Both the position numbers and the translations under genes were made by a program. Below, piece after piece: positions 17,081 to 25,745 of a stretch of 45,369 nucleotides of DNA. The notes below the pieces were generated by a model that made no database searches, was not told the DNA's origin, and worked only from the letters and a program-made list of their open reading frames with translations. The first letter of the stretch is position 1, and every line of letters starts with the position of its first letter. The DNA is from Bacillus sp. JCM 19041 (GTDB lineage: Bacteria > Bacillota > Bacilli > Bacillales > Bacillaceae_D): the NCBI GenBank assembly GCA_001310375.1, contig BAXC01000027.1:1-45369 (forward strand). Direction: 5' to 3'.

Positions 17081-18190
17081 ATGATTTCACAAAAAACGGT
17101 GATGACAATTGAACAACTAAATGAGAAAGTGGCATACATGGTAAAACAAATCGGTGTAAAATCTCCACACGCGACGAATAAGGATGGCCAGTATGACAAT
17201 CTTGCTGTTGATTGGTGGACATCAGGTTTTTATCCTGGCTTGCTTTGGCTAATGCATGATGTCACTGGCGAAGGTTTTTACAAGGAAGAGGCTGAAGGAT
17301 GGAGTCGGAAAATTGAAGCCGCATTTGATGCACATCCGATCGTGCTTCACCATGATGTTGGATTCCAGTTCCTTTTAACCGCAGTGATGGATTACGAACA
17401 AACTGGCAGTGAGGACGGTTTGCGAATTGGTTTAAAAGCAGCAAACTATTTGGCAGGGCGATTTAATTCAGCTGGGAATTTCATAAAAGCATGGAATGGG
17501 GATGAGAAAAAAGGTTGGGCGATTATTGATTGCATGATGAATATCTCGTTGCTTTATTGGGCAAGTAATGTGACAAATGATCCAAGTTACGCCCATATCG
17601 CAAATCGCCATGCAGATACAACGCTCAAGTACGGAGTGAGAGAAGACGGAAGTACAAGCCATATCCTATCATTTGATCCGTATGACGGGACGTTTATTGA
17701 AGCCATTGGTGGGCAAGGTGAAGCAAGCGATTCAGCTTGGAGCAGAGGGAACGCCTGGGCATTATATGGGTTTGCCAATGCATTCCGCCACACAGGAAAT
17801 GAGGCGTATTTAGCTGCCGCTAAGAAAATTGCCCATCATTTTATTGCCGCTTTACCAGAGGATTCTATTCCTCTATGGGATTTTCGTTGTACAAATAGAG
17901 AGAATGCACCTAAAGATAGCTCGGCGGCAGCGATTGCAGCCTCAGGTTTGCTTGGGCTAGAAGAATATGTTGCTCGGAATGAAAAGCATATTTACGGAGA
18001 GGCAGCTAAATTGATCGTAGCGGGTCTAACAAAACATGCTCTAGCGCCTCTACATTCCGAGGCAATTCTTACTCATGCAACCGGAAATTTTCCAGTTGGC
18101 CGTGACGTTGACGTTTCACTTATTTATGGCGATTACTACTTTGCAGAAGCAATTGCCAAATTAAATGGATGGGAACGACGGATCTTTTAA
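17081..18190 (+). CDS. GH88 unsaturated glucuronyl hydrolase
   Basis: A complete protein of about 369 residues of the (alpha/alpha)6-barrel family GH88. These enzymes hydrate the double bond of unsaturated uronic acids left by polysaccharide lyases, which frees the next sugar. The family landmarks are present: DWWTSGFYPGLLWLMHD, the first catalytic Asp in HHDVGFQ (about D92), the second in AIIDCMMN (about D150), then GEASDSAWSRGNAWALYGF and PLWDFRC. The two Asp match D88 and D149 of the Bacillus sp. GL1 enzyme. There is no signal peptide, so it works on imported disaccharides. ATG 17081 follows AAGGAGGAAG. It leads the operon of ABC importer 2. No lyase gene is seen in this window. GH105 is the main alternative. 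Confidence 0.85.
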   Translation: MISQKTVMTIEQLNEKVAYMVKQIGVKSPHATNKDGQYDNLAVDWWTSGFYPGLLWLMHDVTGEGFYKEEAEGWSRKIEAAFDAHPIVLHHDVGFQFLLTAVMDYEQTGSEDGLRIGLKAANYLAGRFNSAGNFIKAWNGDEKKGWAIIDCMMNISLLYWASNVTNDPSYAHIANRHADTTLKYGVREDGSTSHILSFDPYDGTFIEAIGGQGEASDSAWSRGNAWALYGFANAFRHTGNEAYLAAAKKIAHHFIAALPEDSIPLWDFRCTNRENAPKDSSAAAIAASGLLGLEEYVARNEKHIYGEAAKLIVAGLTKHALAPLHSEAILTHATGNFPVGRDVDVSLIYGDYYFAEAIAKLNGWERRIF

Positions 18191-18212
18191 TCTGAAAAAA
18201 CGGGGGTAAAGG

Positions 18213-19122
18213 ATGAAACAGCAATCGAAGCACCTGCTAACGTTCAAACGAGACGGAATAAATCAATGAAATCTACTGTTACTTGGTATTTATTTTTATT
18301 GCCGACGTTTTTAGGTATTGCTTGTTTTATCGTATATCCAGTATTCGAATCGTTCCGCTTGAGTTTTTACAACTCAAACGGAACGATTGAAACGTGGGTA
18401 GGCTTCAGTAATTATGAACGAGTACTAGGGCAGAGCGCATTTTGGAATTCGGTCTATAATACGTTTTATATTGCATTTTTTCAATTGCTACTTGCGATTC
18501 CGATTGGTTTTGTTCTGGCTAGCATGATTAATCGAATCCACCGTTTTAAAAGCCTGTTTAAAGTTTTGTTTTTCTTACCCAATGTAACGTCCATTGTTGC
18601 AGCAGCATGATTTTTATGTTTGTTTTGCAACCAGAAGTTGGACTAATTAATCATCTGCTTGATACGCTCGGTTTGCCAACATCGCCGTGGTTATCAGATC
18701 CTGCAACATCAAAATGGGGTGTTATTTTACTGACAATCTGGCATTGGATCGGGTTTGTCATCATTATTTGTTTGGCGAACTTACAAGCGATTTCTCCAGA
18801 GTTATATGAAGCATCTGAAATAGATGGAGCAACATCTATTCAACAATGGTTTTTTATCACGATTCCAAACATGAAAGGCACTTTTGCTTTTTTACTCATT
18901 ATGGGATGGATTTCCGGATTGCAACGATTTCAAGAGATCTTTGTTCTTGGAGGGGCAGGAGGGAGTCCAAGCAGGTCGCTACAAACGATGGTTGCTCTTA
19001 TTTATGAGCGTGGTTTTGGTGGGTTTGAATTTGGCATTGCTTCAGCCATCACTGTCCTTTTGTTCCTGATCATTCTATTCTTTACGATGTTTAATTTAAA
19101 ATTAACACGCTTGAAGCTATAG
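18213..19122 (+). CDS. Carbohydrate ABC transporter permease 2A (MalF/LacF type), two frame breaks
   Basis: About 303 residues after repair, with six predicted membrane helices. The main frames are 18266-18610 and 18607-19122; one base missing at 18607 (GCAGCATGA) splits ITSIVAA from VIFMFVLQPEVGLINHLL. Upstream, the frame of 18266 is open as AIEAPANVQTRRNKSMKST, and ATG 18213 with a GGGGG site is one base out of frame, so a second lost base near 18220 probably hides the true start. The EAA loop is LYEASEIDGATSIQQWFFIT. It is the first channel subunit of importer 2, paired with the next gene. Confidence 0.85.
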
Positions 19123-19134
19123 GAGGTAGGTTGG

Positions 19135-19980
19135 ATGATAGAAGATCATAAAAAAAAGCAAAAGCTCGTACAGACTGTCTTATTTCTGTTACTTATCCTT
19201 ATTGCTTTCATTGTCGTGGCTCCTTTTGTGTGGATGGTAAGCATTAGTTTTGATCGAATGGCTAATATTCAAGTACCGTTTCCACCGACGTTTGTTCCTG
19301 ACCTATTTGCCATCTTCAATTACGAACTCGTTTTTGAAAATGGACGTATTTTCGGTGCGTATCTTAATTCAGCGTTTGTTACTTTTTGTTCAGTCACTTT
19401 GCAAGTATCCGCGGCATTGCTTGGAGGATACGCATTTTCAAAAGGAACATTCAAAGGAAAAAAGCTATTGTTTATCCTTGTTCTTGCAACGATGATGATT
19501 CCGATCGAAGCGCGCCTCATTCCACTATACTCTATGTTTAACGCAGCAGGGTTATTGGATACTTTTTGGCCGGTGATATTGCCTTCGATTTTATATGGAT
19601 TTGGTGTCTTTTTGGCAAAGCAATTTTTTGATCAAATTCCAGATAGTTTAAGAGAAGCGGCCCAAATTGATGGGGCGAGTGAATTCAGAACATTCTTTCA
19701 GGTGTATGCCCCTTTAGCAGGACCAATAACAGCCACGCTTGTCATTTTATCGTTTATGGGTAACTGGAATGAGTTTGTTTGGCCACTTGTGGTCTTAAAT
19801 TCAGAGCGACTTCATACGATTCCTTTATTTTTAGCGAGCTTCTCTTTAGAGAATGGGACATCGCTTGCAGGGATGACAATGGCGCTTGCTACTATGAGTG
19901 TCTTGCCGATTATTATTGTGTTTGTCTTTTTGCAACGTTATATCATTCAAAGCATTGCACTAAGCGGTTTAAAAGAATAG
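19135..19980 (+). CDS. Carbohydrate ABC transporter permease 2B (MalG type)
   Basis: A complete 281-residue membrane subunit with a lysine-rich N-terminus (EDHKKKQKLVQ), a first helix VLFLLLILIAFIVVAPFVWM and six helices in all. The EAA loop is LREAAQIDGASEFRTFFQVY, and it ends with the family pattern QRYIIQSIALSGLKE. AGGAGG lies ahead of ATG 19135. It is 12 bases from both neighbours in the importer-2 operon. No ATPase gene accompanies it. Confidence 0.94.
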   Translation: MIEDHKKKQKLVQTVLFLLLILIAFIVVAPFVWMVSISFDRMANIQVPFPPTFVPDLFAIFNYELVFENGRIFGAYLNSAFVTFCSVTLQVSAALLGGYAFSKGTFKGKKLLFILVLATMMIPIEARLIPLYSMFNAAGLLDTFWPVILPSILYGFGVFLAKQFFDQIPDSLREAAQIDGASEFRTFFQVYAPLAGPITATLVILSFMGNWNEFVWPLVVLNSERLHTIPLFLASFSLENGTSLAGMTMALATMSVLPIIIVFVFLQRYIIQSIALSGLKE

Positions 19981-19992
19981 GAGGAACTATAG

Positions 19993-21324
19993 ATGAAAAT
20001 AAATCGTTTGCCTGCTGTCCTTATAGCTGCATGTTCATTGCTGATCTTACCTGGTTGTTTGCCACAAGAAGAGTCAAAAGGAGAAATAATGGAAGAGAGT
20101 GACTTAACGATTGCCATGATTGGAGGCTTTAAATTACAAGATACAACCGATCCGATTACTGCGCAGAAATCAACGGGTTTCCATGCTGTGAAAGAAGAGT
20201 TTGAACGACTGCACCCAGGCGTAACAATTAATTTTGTCATCATGCCCTGGAGCAATTATGTTCCGAATACGCAGGCAATGATTGCTGGCAGTCAAGCGGA
20301 TGTCTATCAAATGCCAGGTGTAAATGATTTTGCTGCACAAGGGTTACTTGAACCACTTCAACCGTTTATCGATCAAGACGATTTTGATTTAAGTGTATAT
20401 CACGATAATTTAGTTGAAGGTTGGAAGACATTTGGTCCTGACGATGATGAACTTGAAATCTACTCTTTGCCAGTACTTGGTGATGCTCGTTTCATTCAAT
20501 ACGATAAAGAACTGTTTGAACAGTGGGGAGTAGAACCATTATCAGATTATCCGTCCGTTGAAGAAGTGATGGAAAAAGCAAAACAAATGACTGGAGAAAA
20601 TCCTGTCACTGGAGAACAGAATTATGGGATTTATTTTACTGGAACACACGACACGGCTCTCGCGCTTACAAACTTTATGGAGGGGTTTGATGGTGAATGG
20701 GGAACGGGCCAGCGTTGGGAAGATATTGAGTTGAGCTTTGACTCACCGGAAATGGAACAAGCACTTGAAGCGATGATTGAGCTATCAAGTTATATGCCTA
20801 AGAGTTTTATTAATGGCCAAGGTGATGAGCGCTGGTTGACGCCAAGCAATAATATTGCGATTGCTGTAAACCAAGGAAATGGAAATATGAAGCCTATTTA
20901 TGCACAAGGTCTAGAGGAACGTTTTCCTGTTGTCCAAAGTTTCAAAAATAACGATGGAGTTGGAAGCATGTTTTCAGGCAGTCCTTTTGCGATCGGACAA
21001 ACAAGTCAAAATAAAGATCTTGCCTGGGAGTTTATTAAATTTAGTTCAAGTGAATACTTTCAGCGGTTTTTATGGGAAGAATGGGGAAGCACACCGGTTA
21101 TAAAAGAAGCAGTCGAATGGGACAGCATACGGGAAATGGAACTGATGATTCCCGTCCTTGAAGCAATGACAAATGCAGTAACACCAAGATATCCTTGGGC
21201 ATCATCGCAACCTCGCTATATATTGCAAGCCAAAGCAGAAGGAGCATTAACAGGAACAATGACAGTTGAACAAGCATTAAGAGAGGCACAACGAGAAAGC
21301 ACGGAATGGATTGAGTCTCGTTAA
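19993..21324 (+). CDS. Carbohydrate ABC transporter substrate-binding lipoprotein 2
   Basis: A complete 443-residue CUT1-type binding protein. The signal peptide (MKINRLPAVLIAACSLLIL) ends in the lipobox LPGC with the lipid-bearing Cys at residue 22. The mature chain is acidic and has MPWSNYVPNTQAMIAGSQAD, YSLPVLGDARFIQYDKELF and GTGQRWEDIELSF. It catches an oligosaccharide outside the cell and delivers it to permeases 2A/2B. The operon begins with the GH88 gene, so an unsaturated uronic acid oligosaccharide is a reasonable ligand (inference). AGGAGG precedes the start. In contrast to importer 1, the binding protein gene comes last. Confidence 0.92.
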   Translation: MKINRLPAVLIAACSLLILPGCLPQEESKGEIMEESDLTIAMIGGFKLQDTTDPITAQKSTGFHAVKEEFERLHPGVTINFVIMPWSNYVPNTQAMIAGSQADVYQMPGVNDFAAQGLLEPLQPFIDQDDFDLSVYHDNLVEGWKTFGPDDDELEIYSLPVLGDARFIQYDKELFEQWGVEPLSDYPSVEEVMEKAKQMTGENPVTGEQNYGIYFTGTHDTALALTNFMEGFDGEWGTGQRWEDIELSFDSPEMEQALEAMIELSSYMPKSFINGQGDERWLTPSNNIAIAVNQGNGNMKPIYAQGLEERFPVVQSFKNNDGVGSMFSGSPFAIGQTSQNKDLAWEFIKFSSSEYFQRFLWEEWGSTPVIKEAVEWDSIREMELMIPVLEAMTNAVTPRYPWASSQPRYILQAKAEGALTGTMTVEQALREAQRESTEWIESR

Positions 21325-21440
21325 GGCCTTACAACAACTTCGATTTGACTCTTATGTAAGAAAGCACGCTTTGTCCATCTACCTATCCAAAAAAGTGAAT
21401 CTTCTGTATAATGGATGCATGAGAAGGGAGAGGAATAAAG

Positions 21441-23017
21441 ATGACGGAACGTATGCTACATGCACCAGACCGATACAACATCGCAATGAATCTTGAAAAG
21501 GAAGCGAATCTTGATCAGCAAGCGATTATTTGGCGAAATGGAAGTGGAGAAAAAGTAGAATGGACTTACCGCCTCTTAGTAGAAAAGATGAATAAAATAG
21601 CGAACGCGCTCACAACGCTTGGTCTGCATAAAGGTGACCCAGTGTTGCTTCTTTTTCCTAGAGTACCAGAAGCTTATGCGACTTATTTAGCATGTTTAAA
21701 AGCAGGGTTCGTCATTATTCCTTGTTCTGGGATGTTGCGTTCAAAAGATCTTGCATACAGAGTTAGTCATTCTCAAGCAAAGGGAATTATCGCTTATGAA
21801 GGATTAACTTCAGAGTTTAACAAACTCTCTTTTGAAGAGGTGCCGACTGTACAAGTGCAAGCAACATTTGGCAAATCAGAGGTTGGTTGGCAAGATCTTG
21901 ACATATTATTAGAAAATGAGAGCGTTTTCTTTGAGGGGGACACACATAAGGACGATATAGCGTTCTTACCTTATACATCAGGTACAACAGGCAATCCGAA
22001 AGCGGTTGTCCATACCCATGCTTGGCATTTGCGCATTTACAAACGGCGTCTACAGAGTGGCTTGGAGTGGAAGCTGGCGACGTTGTTTGGGCAACTGCAG
22101 CTCCGGGATGGCAGAAGTGGGTTTGGAGCCCGTTTTTATCGGTAATTGGTAAACAAGCAACTGCGTTTGTGTATGATGGTCCTTTTGATCCAAAAACGTA
22201 TCTACAATTAATTGACGAGTATAAAGTGGCTGTTCTATGTGCGACACCAACGGAATACCGTATGCTAGCAAAAGAGGAGTCATTATCTTCATTTAAACTC
22301 CAAAGCATCAAACACGCTGTATCAGCGGGAGAACCACTTAACCGCGCTGTTATTAGTACATTTCAGGAACACTTTCAGCTTACTGTAAGAGATGGTTATG
22401 GGCAAACGGAAAATACACTTTTAATTGGGACGATGGTTGGAATGGAGGCGCGTCCAGGTTCAATGGGGAAACCAACCCCTGGTAACGGCGTTACCATTTT
22501 AACGGAAGAAGGAGACGAAGCAAAAATAGGCGAAGTCGGTATGATCGCAGTCCATATGTCCGCACCTGCACTATTTAAGGAATATTATAAGGACGAGGAG
22601 CGGACAAGACGGGCGTTCCGAGGAGAGTATTATGTAACAGGTGACCTCGCAAAAAAAGATGAAGATGGGTACTTTTGGTTTGAAGGGCGCGGGGATGACA
22701 TTATTATTTCATCTGGTTATACAATCGGTCCATTTGAAGTAGAAGACGCATTAACGAAACATCCAGCTGTGAAGGAGTGTGCAGTGGTAGCAAGTCCTGA
22801 TGAAATTCGAGGCAGCATCGTTAAGGCCTTTGTTGTTTTAAACAAACAATCCGAAGAGCTGGATCGCTTAACAGAGGAGCTGCAAGCATTTGTAAAGGCG
22901 GAAACAGCTCCTTATAAATACCCGAGAGCAATTGAATATTTAGAAGAACTACCAAAAACAATTTCTGGGAAAACAAGACGTGTTGACCTCCGCAAAAGAG
23001 ACTTAAAACCGATGTAA
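21441..23017 (+). CDS. AMP-dependent acyl-CoA synthetase (MACS-like), one frame break
   Basis: About 525 residues after repair, an ANL-superfamily adenylate-forming enzyme that activates a carboxylic acid to its CoA thioester. Motifs in order: P-loop YTSGTTGNPKAVVHTH (about 175-190), GYGQTE, TGDLAKKDEDGYFWFEGRGD with the hinge Asp, and the C-terminal PKTISGKTRR with the catalytic Lys. Length and motifs resemble medium-chain/aromatic acyl-CoA synthetases. A G missing near 22025 (TGGGCA read as TGGCA) breaks the frame between THAW and AFAHLQTAS. A TATAAT at 21407-21412 and a 116-base gap suggest its own promoter. Its role in a sugar locus is unclear; hemicellulose-derived acids such as ferulate or coumarate are one possibility. 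Confidence 0.85.
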
Positions 23018-23486
23018 GATAGTAAAATTATTAATATTATAGCGGGCGGAATCGTACTTACCGAGTGTTACTTGATTTAGAATGTAAACAAAATGTCTGT
23101 CAAAGAATGAGCAACTAGCGGACGGCATATACGTAGTCTCCTGCGGGAGAAGAGACGATGATGAGACACACAGCTACGCTGTGAGGCTCATCCGTCGCCC
23201 GCGGAAAGCGAAGTGTATGCCGGGAGCGAGGATCATGATGAAAAGAATCGTCTATTAATTCATCAGTAAAAAAGCGAGTCGACGGTTTCATTCTTACGTA
23301 AAGTTGTTGATAGATCTGTAGTGAGTGTCTCATTGAGACACTCACTTTTTCTTTTTTACCTACAAGAATCGAATATCTCGAAAAACATCGGATTGGAAAA
23401 TTGGCTCTTCAATGATATATTTTCCGTTGAATGGGTAAGATAAGGACGCAACTAATCTTGTATAAAAGTGGAAGGTGTGAATAAAT
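23018..23486. other. Gene-free region holding repeat copy B
   Basis: 469 bases without a supportable gene. It holds the longest copy of the dispersed repeat (23108-23346) and, at its end, the GAAGGTGTGA ribosome site of the SDR gene. Short open frames inside it lie across the repeat hairpins and have no ribosome sites. Confidence 0.7.
23108..23346 (+). repeat. Dispersed intergenic repeat, copy B (fullest copy)
   Basis: It contains CTCCTGCGGGAG (palindromic), GATGAGACACACAGCTACGC, GAGGCTCATCCGTCGCCC, CGGAAAGCGAAGTGTATGCC and GGGAGCGAGGA, then CATCAGTAAAAAAGC. At the 3' end GAGTGTCTC and GAGACACTC (23322-23342) form a stem. Copies A (1903-2043) and C (32560-32735, reverse) share the middle 70-100 bases at roughly 80-90% by eye. 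The AGCTACGCTGTGAGGCTCA part pairs with GATGAGACACACAG upstream, so the whole looks like a folded RNA or a mobile miniature element. Confidence 0.8.
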
Positions 23487-24259
23487 TTGACGATTTACCC
23501 AGTGCTAGAAAACAAAGTCGCTATTATTACTGGAGCAGCAATGGGAATGGGGAAAGCAACAGCTCTTATTTTTGCAGAGGCAAAGGCGAAAATAATGATC
23601 GCCGATCTTAATGAAGAAAAAGGCAACGAGACCGTTGAGGAAATTAAGAAAAATGGAGGAGAAGCCATTTTTTTAAAGTTGATATTTCAAACTCTGACCA
23701 GGTGAGGGCACTTGTTGAGGAAACAGTAAATGTTTTTGGGAGATTGGATATTGCGGTGAATAATGCAGCGCTCACACCAGATGATAAGCCAGCAGCGGAA
23801 TTTGATGAGACATATTGGGACAAGTTGATTGCGATTGATTTAAAAGGGACAGCTCTTTGTATGAAATATGAATTACAACAAATGATTAAGCAAGGTGATG
23901 GTGGGTCCATTATCAATATCTCATCGGTGAGTGGTTTTCGACCACAGCCAAATAATATTGCCTATGTAGCAGCGAAACATGGTGTTGTTGGAATGACAAA
24001 AGTTGCCGCGATGGAAAATGGCGATAAGAATATTCGCGTAAACACCGTCGCACCAGGTGCAATTGATACACCAATGTTAAGAGGGGCACTCGATCAATTT
24101 GGCTACACGGAAGAAGAGTATGCACCGCAATTAAGCTTGCTTGGACGGTTTGGACAAGCAGAAGAAATTGCACAAGCAACTTTATGGTTAGCTTCAGACC
24201 AAGCATCTTATATTACAGGAACAACAATTCATGCTGACGCTGGTTATACAAGCAGGTAA
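23487..24259 (+). CDS. Short-chain dehydrogenase/reductase (SDR), one frame break
   Basis: A classical SDR of about 257 residues after repair, an NAD(P)-dependent alcohol/carbonyl oxidoreductase. It has the cofactor loop TGAAMGMG (about 15-22), NNAA, the active-site Ser in ISSVSG, YVAAKHG with Tyr and Lys of YxxxK, and a C-terminal TTIHADAGYTSR. An A lost near 23676 (ATTTTTTTAAAG region) breaks the frame between AIFLK and VDISNSDQVRALV. The start is TTG 23487, supported by GAAGGTGTGA. It stands alone between repeat copy B and a hairpin. It may act on a sugar, polyol or hydroxy acid from the surrounding pathway; specificity cannot be read. Confidence 0.85.
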
Positions 24260-24277
24260 GTCTGTCCATAACGAATG

Positions 24278-24299
24278 GCACCTTTTCACAAAAAGGTGC
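24278..24299 (+). terminator. Perfect hairpin after the SDR gene
   Basis: GCACCTTTT (24278-24286) and AAAAGGTGC (24291-24299) pair fully around CACA, 19 bases past the SDR stop. No T-tract follows, so it may be a weak terminator or an mRNA-stabilising stem. Confidence 0.45.
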
Positions 24300-24518
24300 T
24301 CAGACTGAAGAAAAACGCTCGCATACGTCGTCGCTCGCCTCGGTCAGATGCTCATGAACCCACGTTCTATTCGCATCTTCCCTCGTCTTCGCTCCTAGTC
24401 TGACAAACGTTTTCTTTTCATTCTGGATCCGTTATCGACTTTGTCGACAACCTCTGTTTAAAAGCTCCTATAAGTATTGAAATGAGTCGAATGGAGCTCA
24501 TAGTCGAAACAATGATTT
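24300..24518. repeat. Degenerate repeat block upstream of manA
   Basis: No gene is seen. The stretch 24340-24380 (ATGCTCATGAACCCACGTTC) resembles 32855-32882 (ATGCTGATGAATCCATGTTC), after the MFS gene, in the same orientation. At 24437-24450 ATCGACTTTGTCGACAA matches the 3' hairpin end of repeat copy A. AGCTCC (24463) and GGAGCT (24493) could pair. The block looks like decayed members of the same intergenic repeat families. Confidence 0.45.
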
Positions 24519-24531
24519 CATGGTACCCTTT
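24519..24531 (+). promoter_or_regulatory. 13-bp box shared with the isomerase-1 promoter
   Basis: CATGGTACCCTTT is identical to 6929-6941. Both copies are on the same strand, 33 and 44 bases before the respective start codons (6974 and 24575). The GGTACC core is palindromic. It may be a regulator site linking manA to the sugar operon. Confidence 0.4.
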
Positions 24532-24574
24532 CATTAAAGGCTAAGAGTTGATGAGTAGAAAAGGGGAGAAACGA

Positions 24575-25530
24575 ATGAGTGATCAACAACCTATATTTTT
24601 AGAACCAGTCCTCCAAGAAAGGCTTTGGGGCGGGCAGAAGCTAACACATTTTGGCTATGAACTGCCATATGAACACACAGGTGAATGTTGGGGTATTTCT
24701 GCTCACCCAAATGGGCTAAGCAAGGTGAAAACTGGTCCGTATGCAGGTAAAACATTAGCCGAAATTTGGAAGACAGAGGCTCATCTATTTGGTGGTGAAA
24801 CGACTGGAGAGTTCCCACTACTTGTGAAATTGCTGGATGCAAAACAAGATCTCTCTGTCCAAGTTCACCCAAATGACACTCAGGCGGCGAGACTTGAAAA
24901 AAATGAAGCTTATGGAAAAACGGAATGTTGGTATGTGGTCGAGGCAGAGAAAGGCGCAGAACTAATCTTAGGACATACTGCTACATCAAAAGCAGAGTTT
25001 GAGCTGATGGTTCAACAGGTGCGTGGAACGAACTCCTAAGTCGGACGCCAATTCAAGCAGGAGACTTCTTTCACGTACCGAGTGGAACGATTCACGCCAT
25101 TGGAGCGGGAAGCGTTATACTCGAAACGCAACAAAGCTCCGATACAACGTATCGCGTCTATGATTTTGACCGAACGGATGATAAGGGAAATAAGCGAAAC
25201 CTGCATCTTGAGAAAGCAAAAGAAGTCTCAATGATTCCGCACGAACCGTATCCATCTCAACCTACAGTTACGGATTCTAGCGAAATGCATAAAGTAATAA
25301 AACTTGTTTCAACTGAATTTTTTACTGTCTATAAAGCTGAAGTTCAAAACAGGTGGTCTGCTGCTTTTAAAGCACCGTTTATACTAATGAGTATTCTTGC
25401 CGGTAGTGGAGAATTACATGTGAATGGGACTACCTCTATATTAAGTAAAGGGGATCATCTTGTTTTGCCTAGTGGTGCAACTGATTTTGTTGTAACAGGT
25501 AAATTCGAAATGATTATTAGCCATACATAA
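24575..25530 (+). CDS. manA: Mannose-6-phosphate isomerase, class I, one frame break
   Basis: About 318 residues after repair, the short Bacillus form of type I phosphomannose isomerase, a zinc cupin that converts mannose-6-phosphate and fructose-6-phosphate. Landmarks are PVLQERLWGGQKL, ECWGISAHPNG, the zinc and active-site segment LSVQVHPNDTQA, GKTECWYV and, after the break, GDFFHVPSGTIHAIGAG. A G missing near 25019 (CAGGGT read as CAGGT) breaks the frame between MVQQ and GAWNELLSRTPI. ATG 24575 follows AAAGGGGAGAAACGA; the upstream in-frame ATG at 24548 has no site. The gene ends in a strong terminator, so it is its own unit. It could serve mannose from mixed hemicellulose or supply mannose-6-phosphate. 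Confidence 0.9.
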
Positions 25531-25538
25531 TGATAAGC

Positions 25539-25582
25539 ACCTCTAAGATCTTGGATTTTCCAACCGGTCTTAGAGGTTTTTT
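25539..25582 (+). terminator. Rho-independent terminator after manA
   Basis: ACCTCTAAGA (25539-25548) pairs with TCTTAGAGGT (25568-25577); an inner TTGG/CCAA stem closes the loop; TTTTTT follows. Confidence 0.88.
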
Positions 25583-25700
25583 AGGCATTTCTTTAGATAA
25601 GAAAGAAGTGAACTAAGTAGGAATCTTGTTTTGGCTAAAAATCCTGTCAGTATGTACATGGAAAGAGAAAGATGAAATTTGTAAACTGGTAGAAAGAAGA

Positions 25701-25714
25701 TGTAAGCGTTTTAA
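25701..25714. promoter_or_regulatory. cre-like site upstream of the xylan operon
   Basis: TGTAAGCGTTTTAA matches the cre consensus TGWAARCGYTWNCA at 13 of 14 positions, 31 bases before ATG 25746. CcpA binding here would give glucose repression of the three xylanolytic genes. Confidence 0.6.
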
Positions 25715-25745
25715 TTAATTTATTTTTGAAAAAGGAGCGGTTTAT

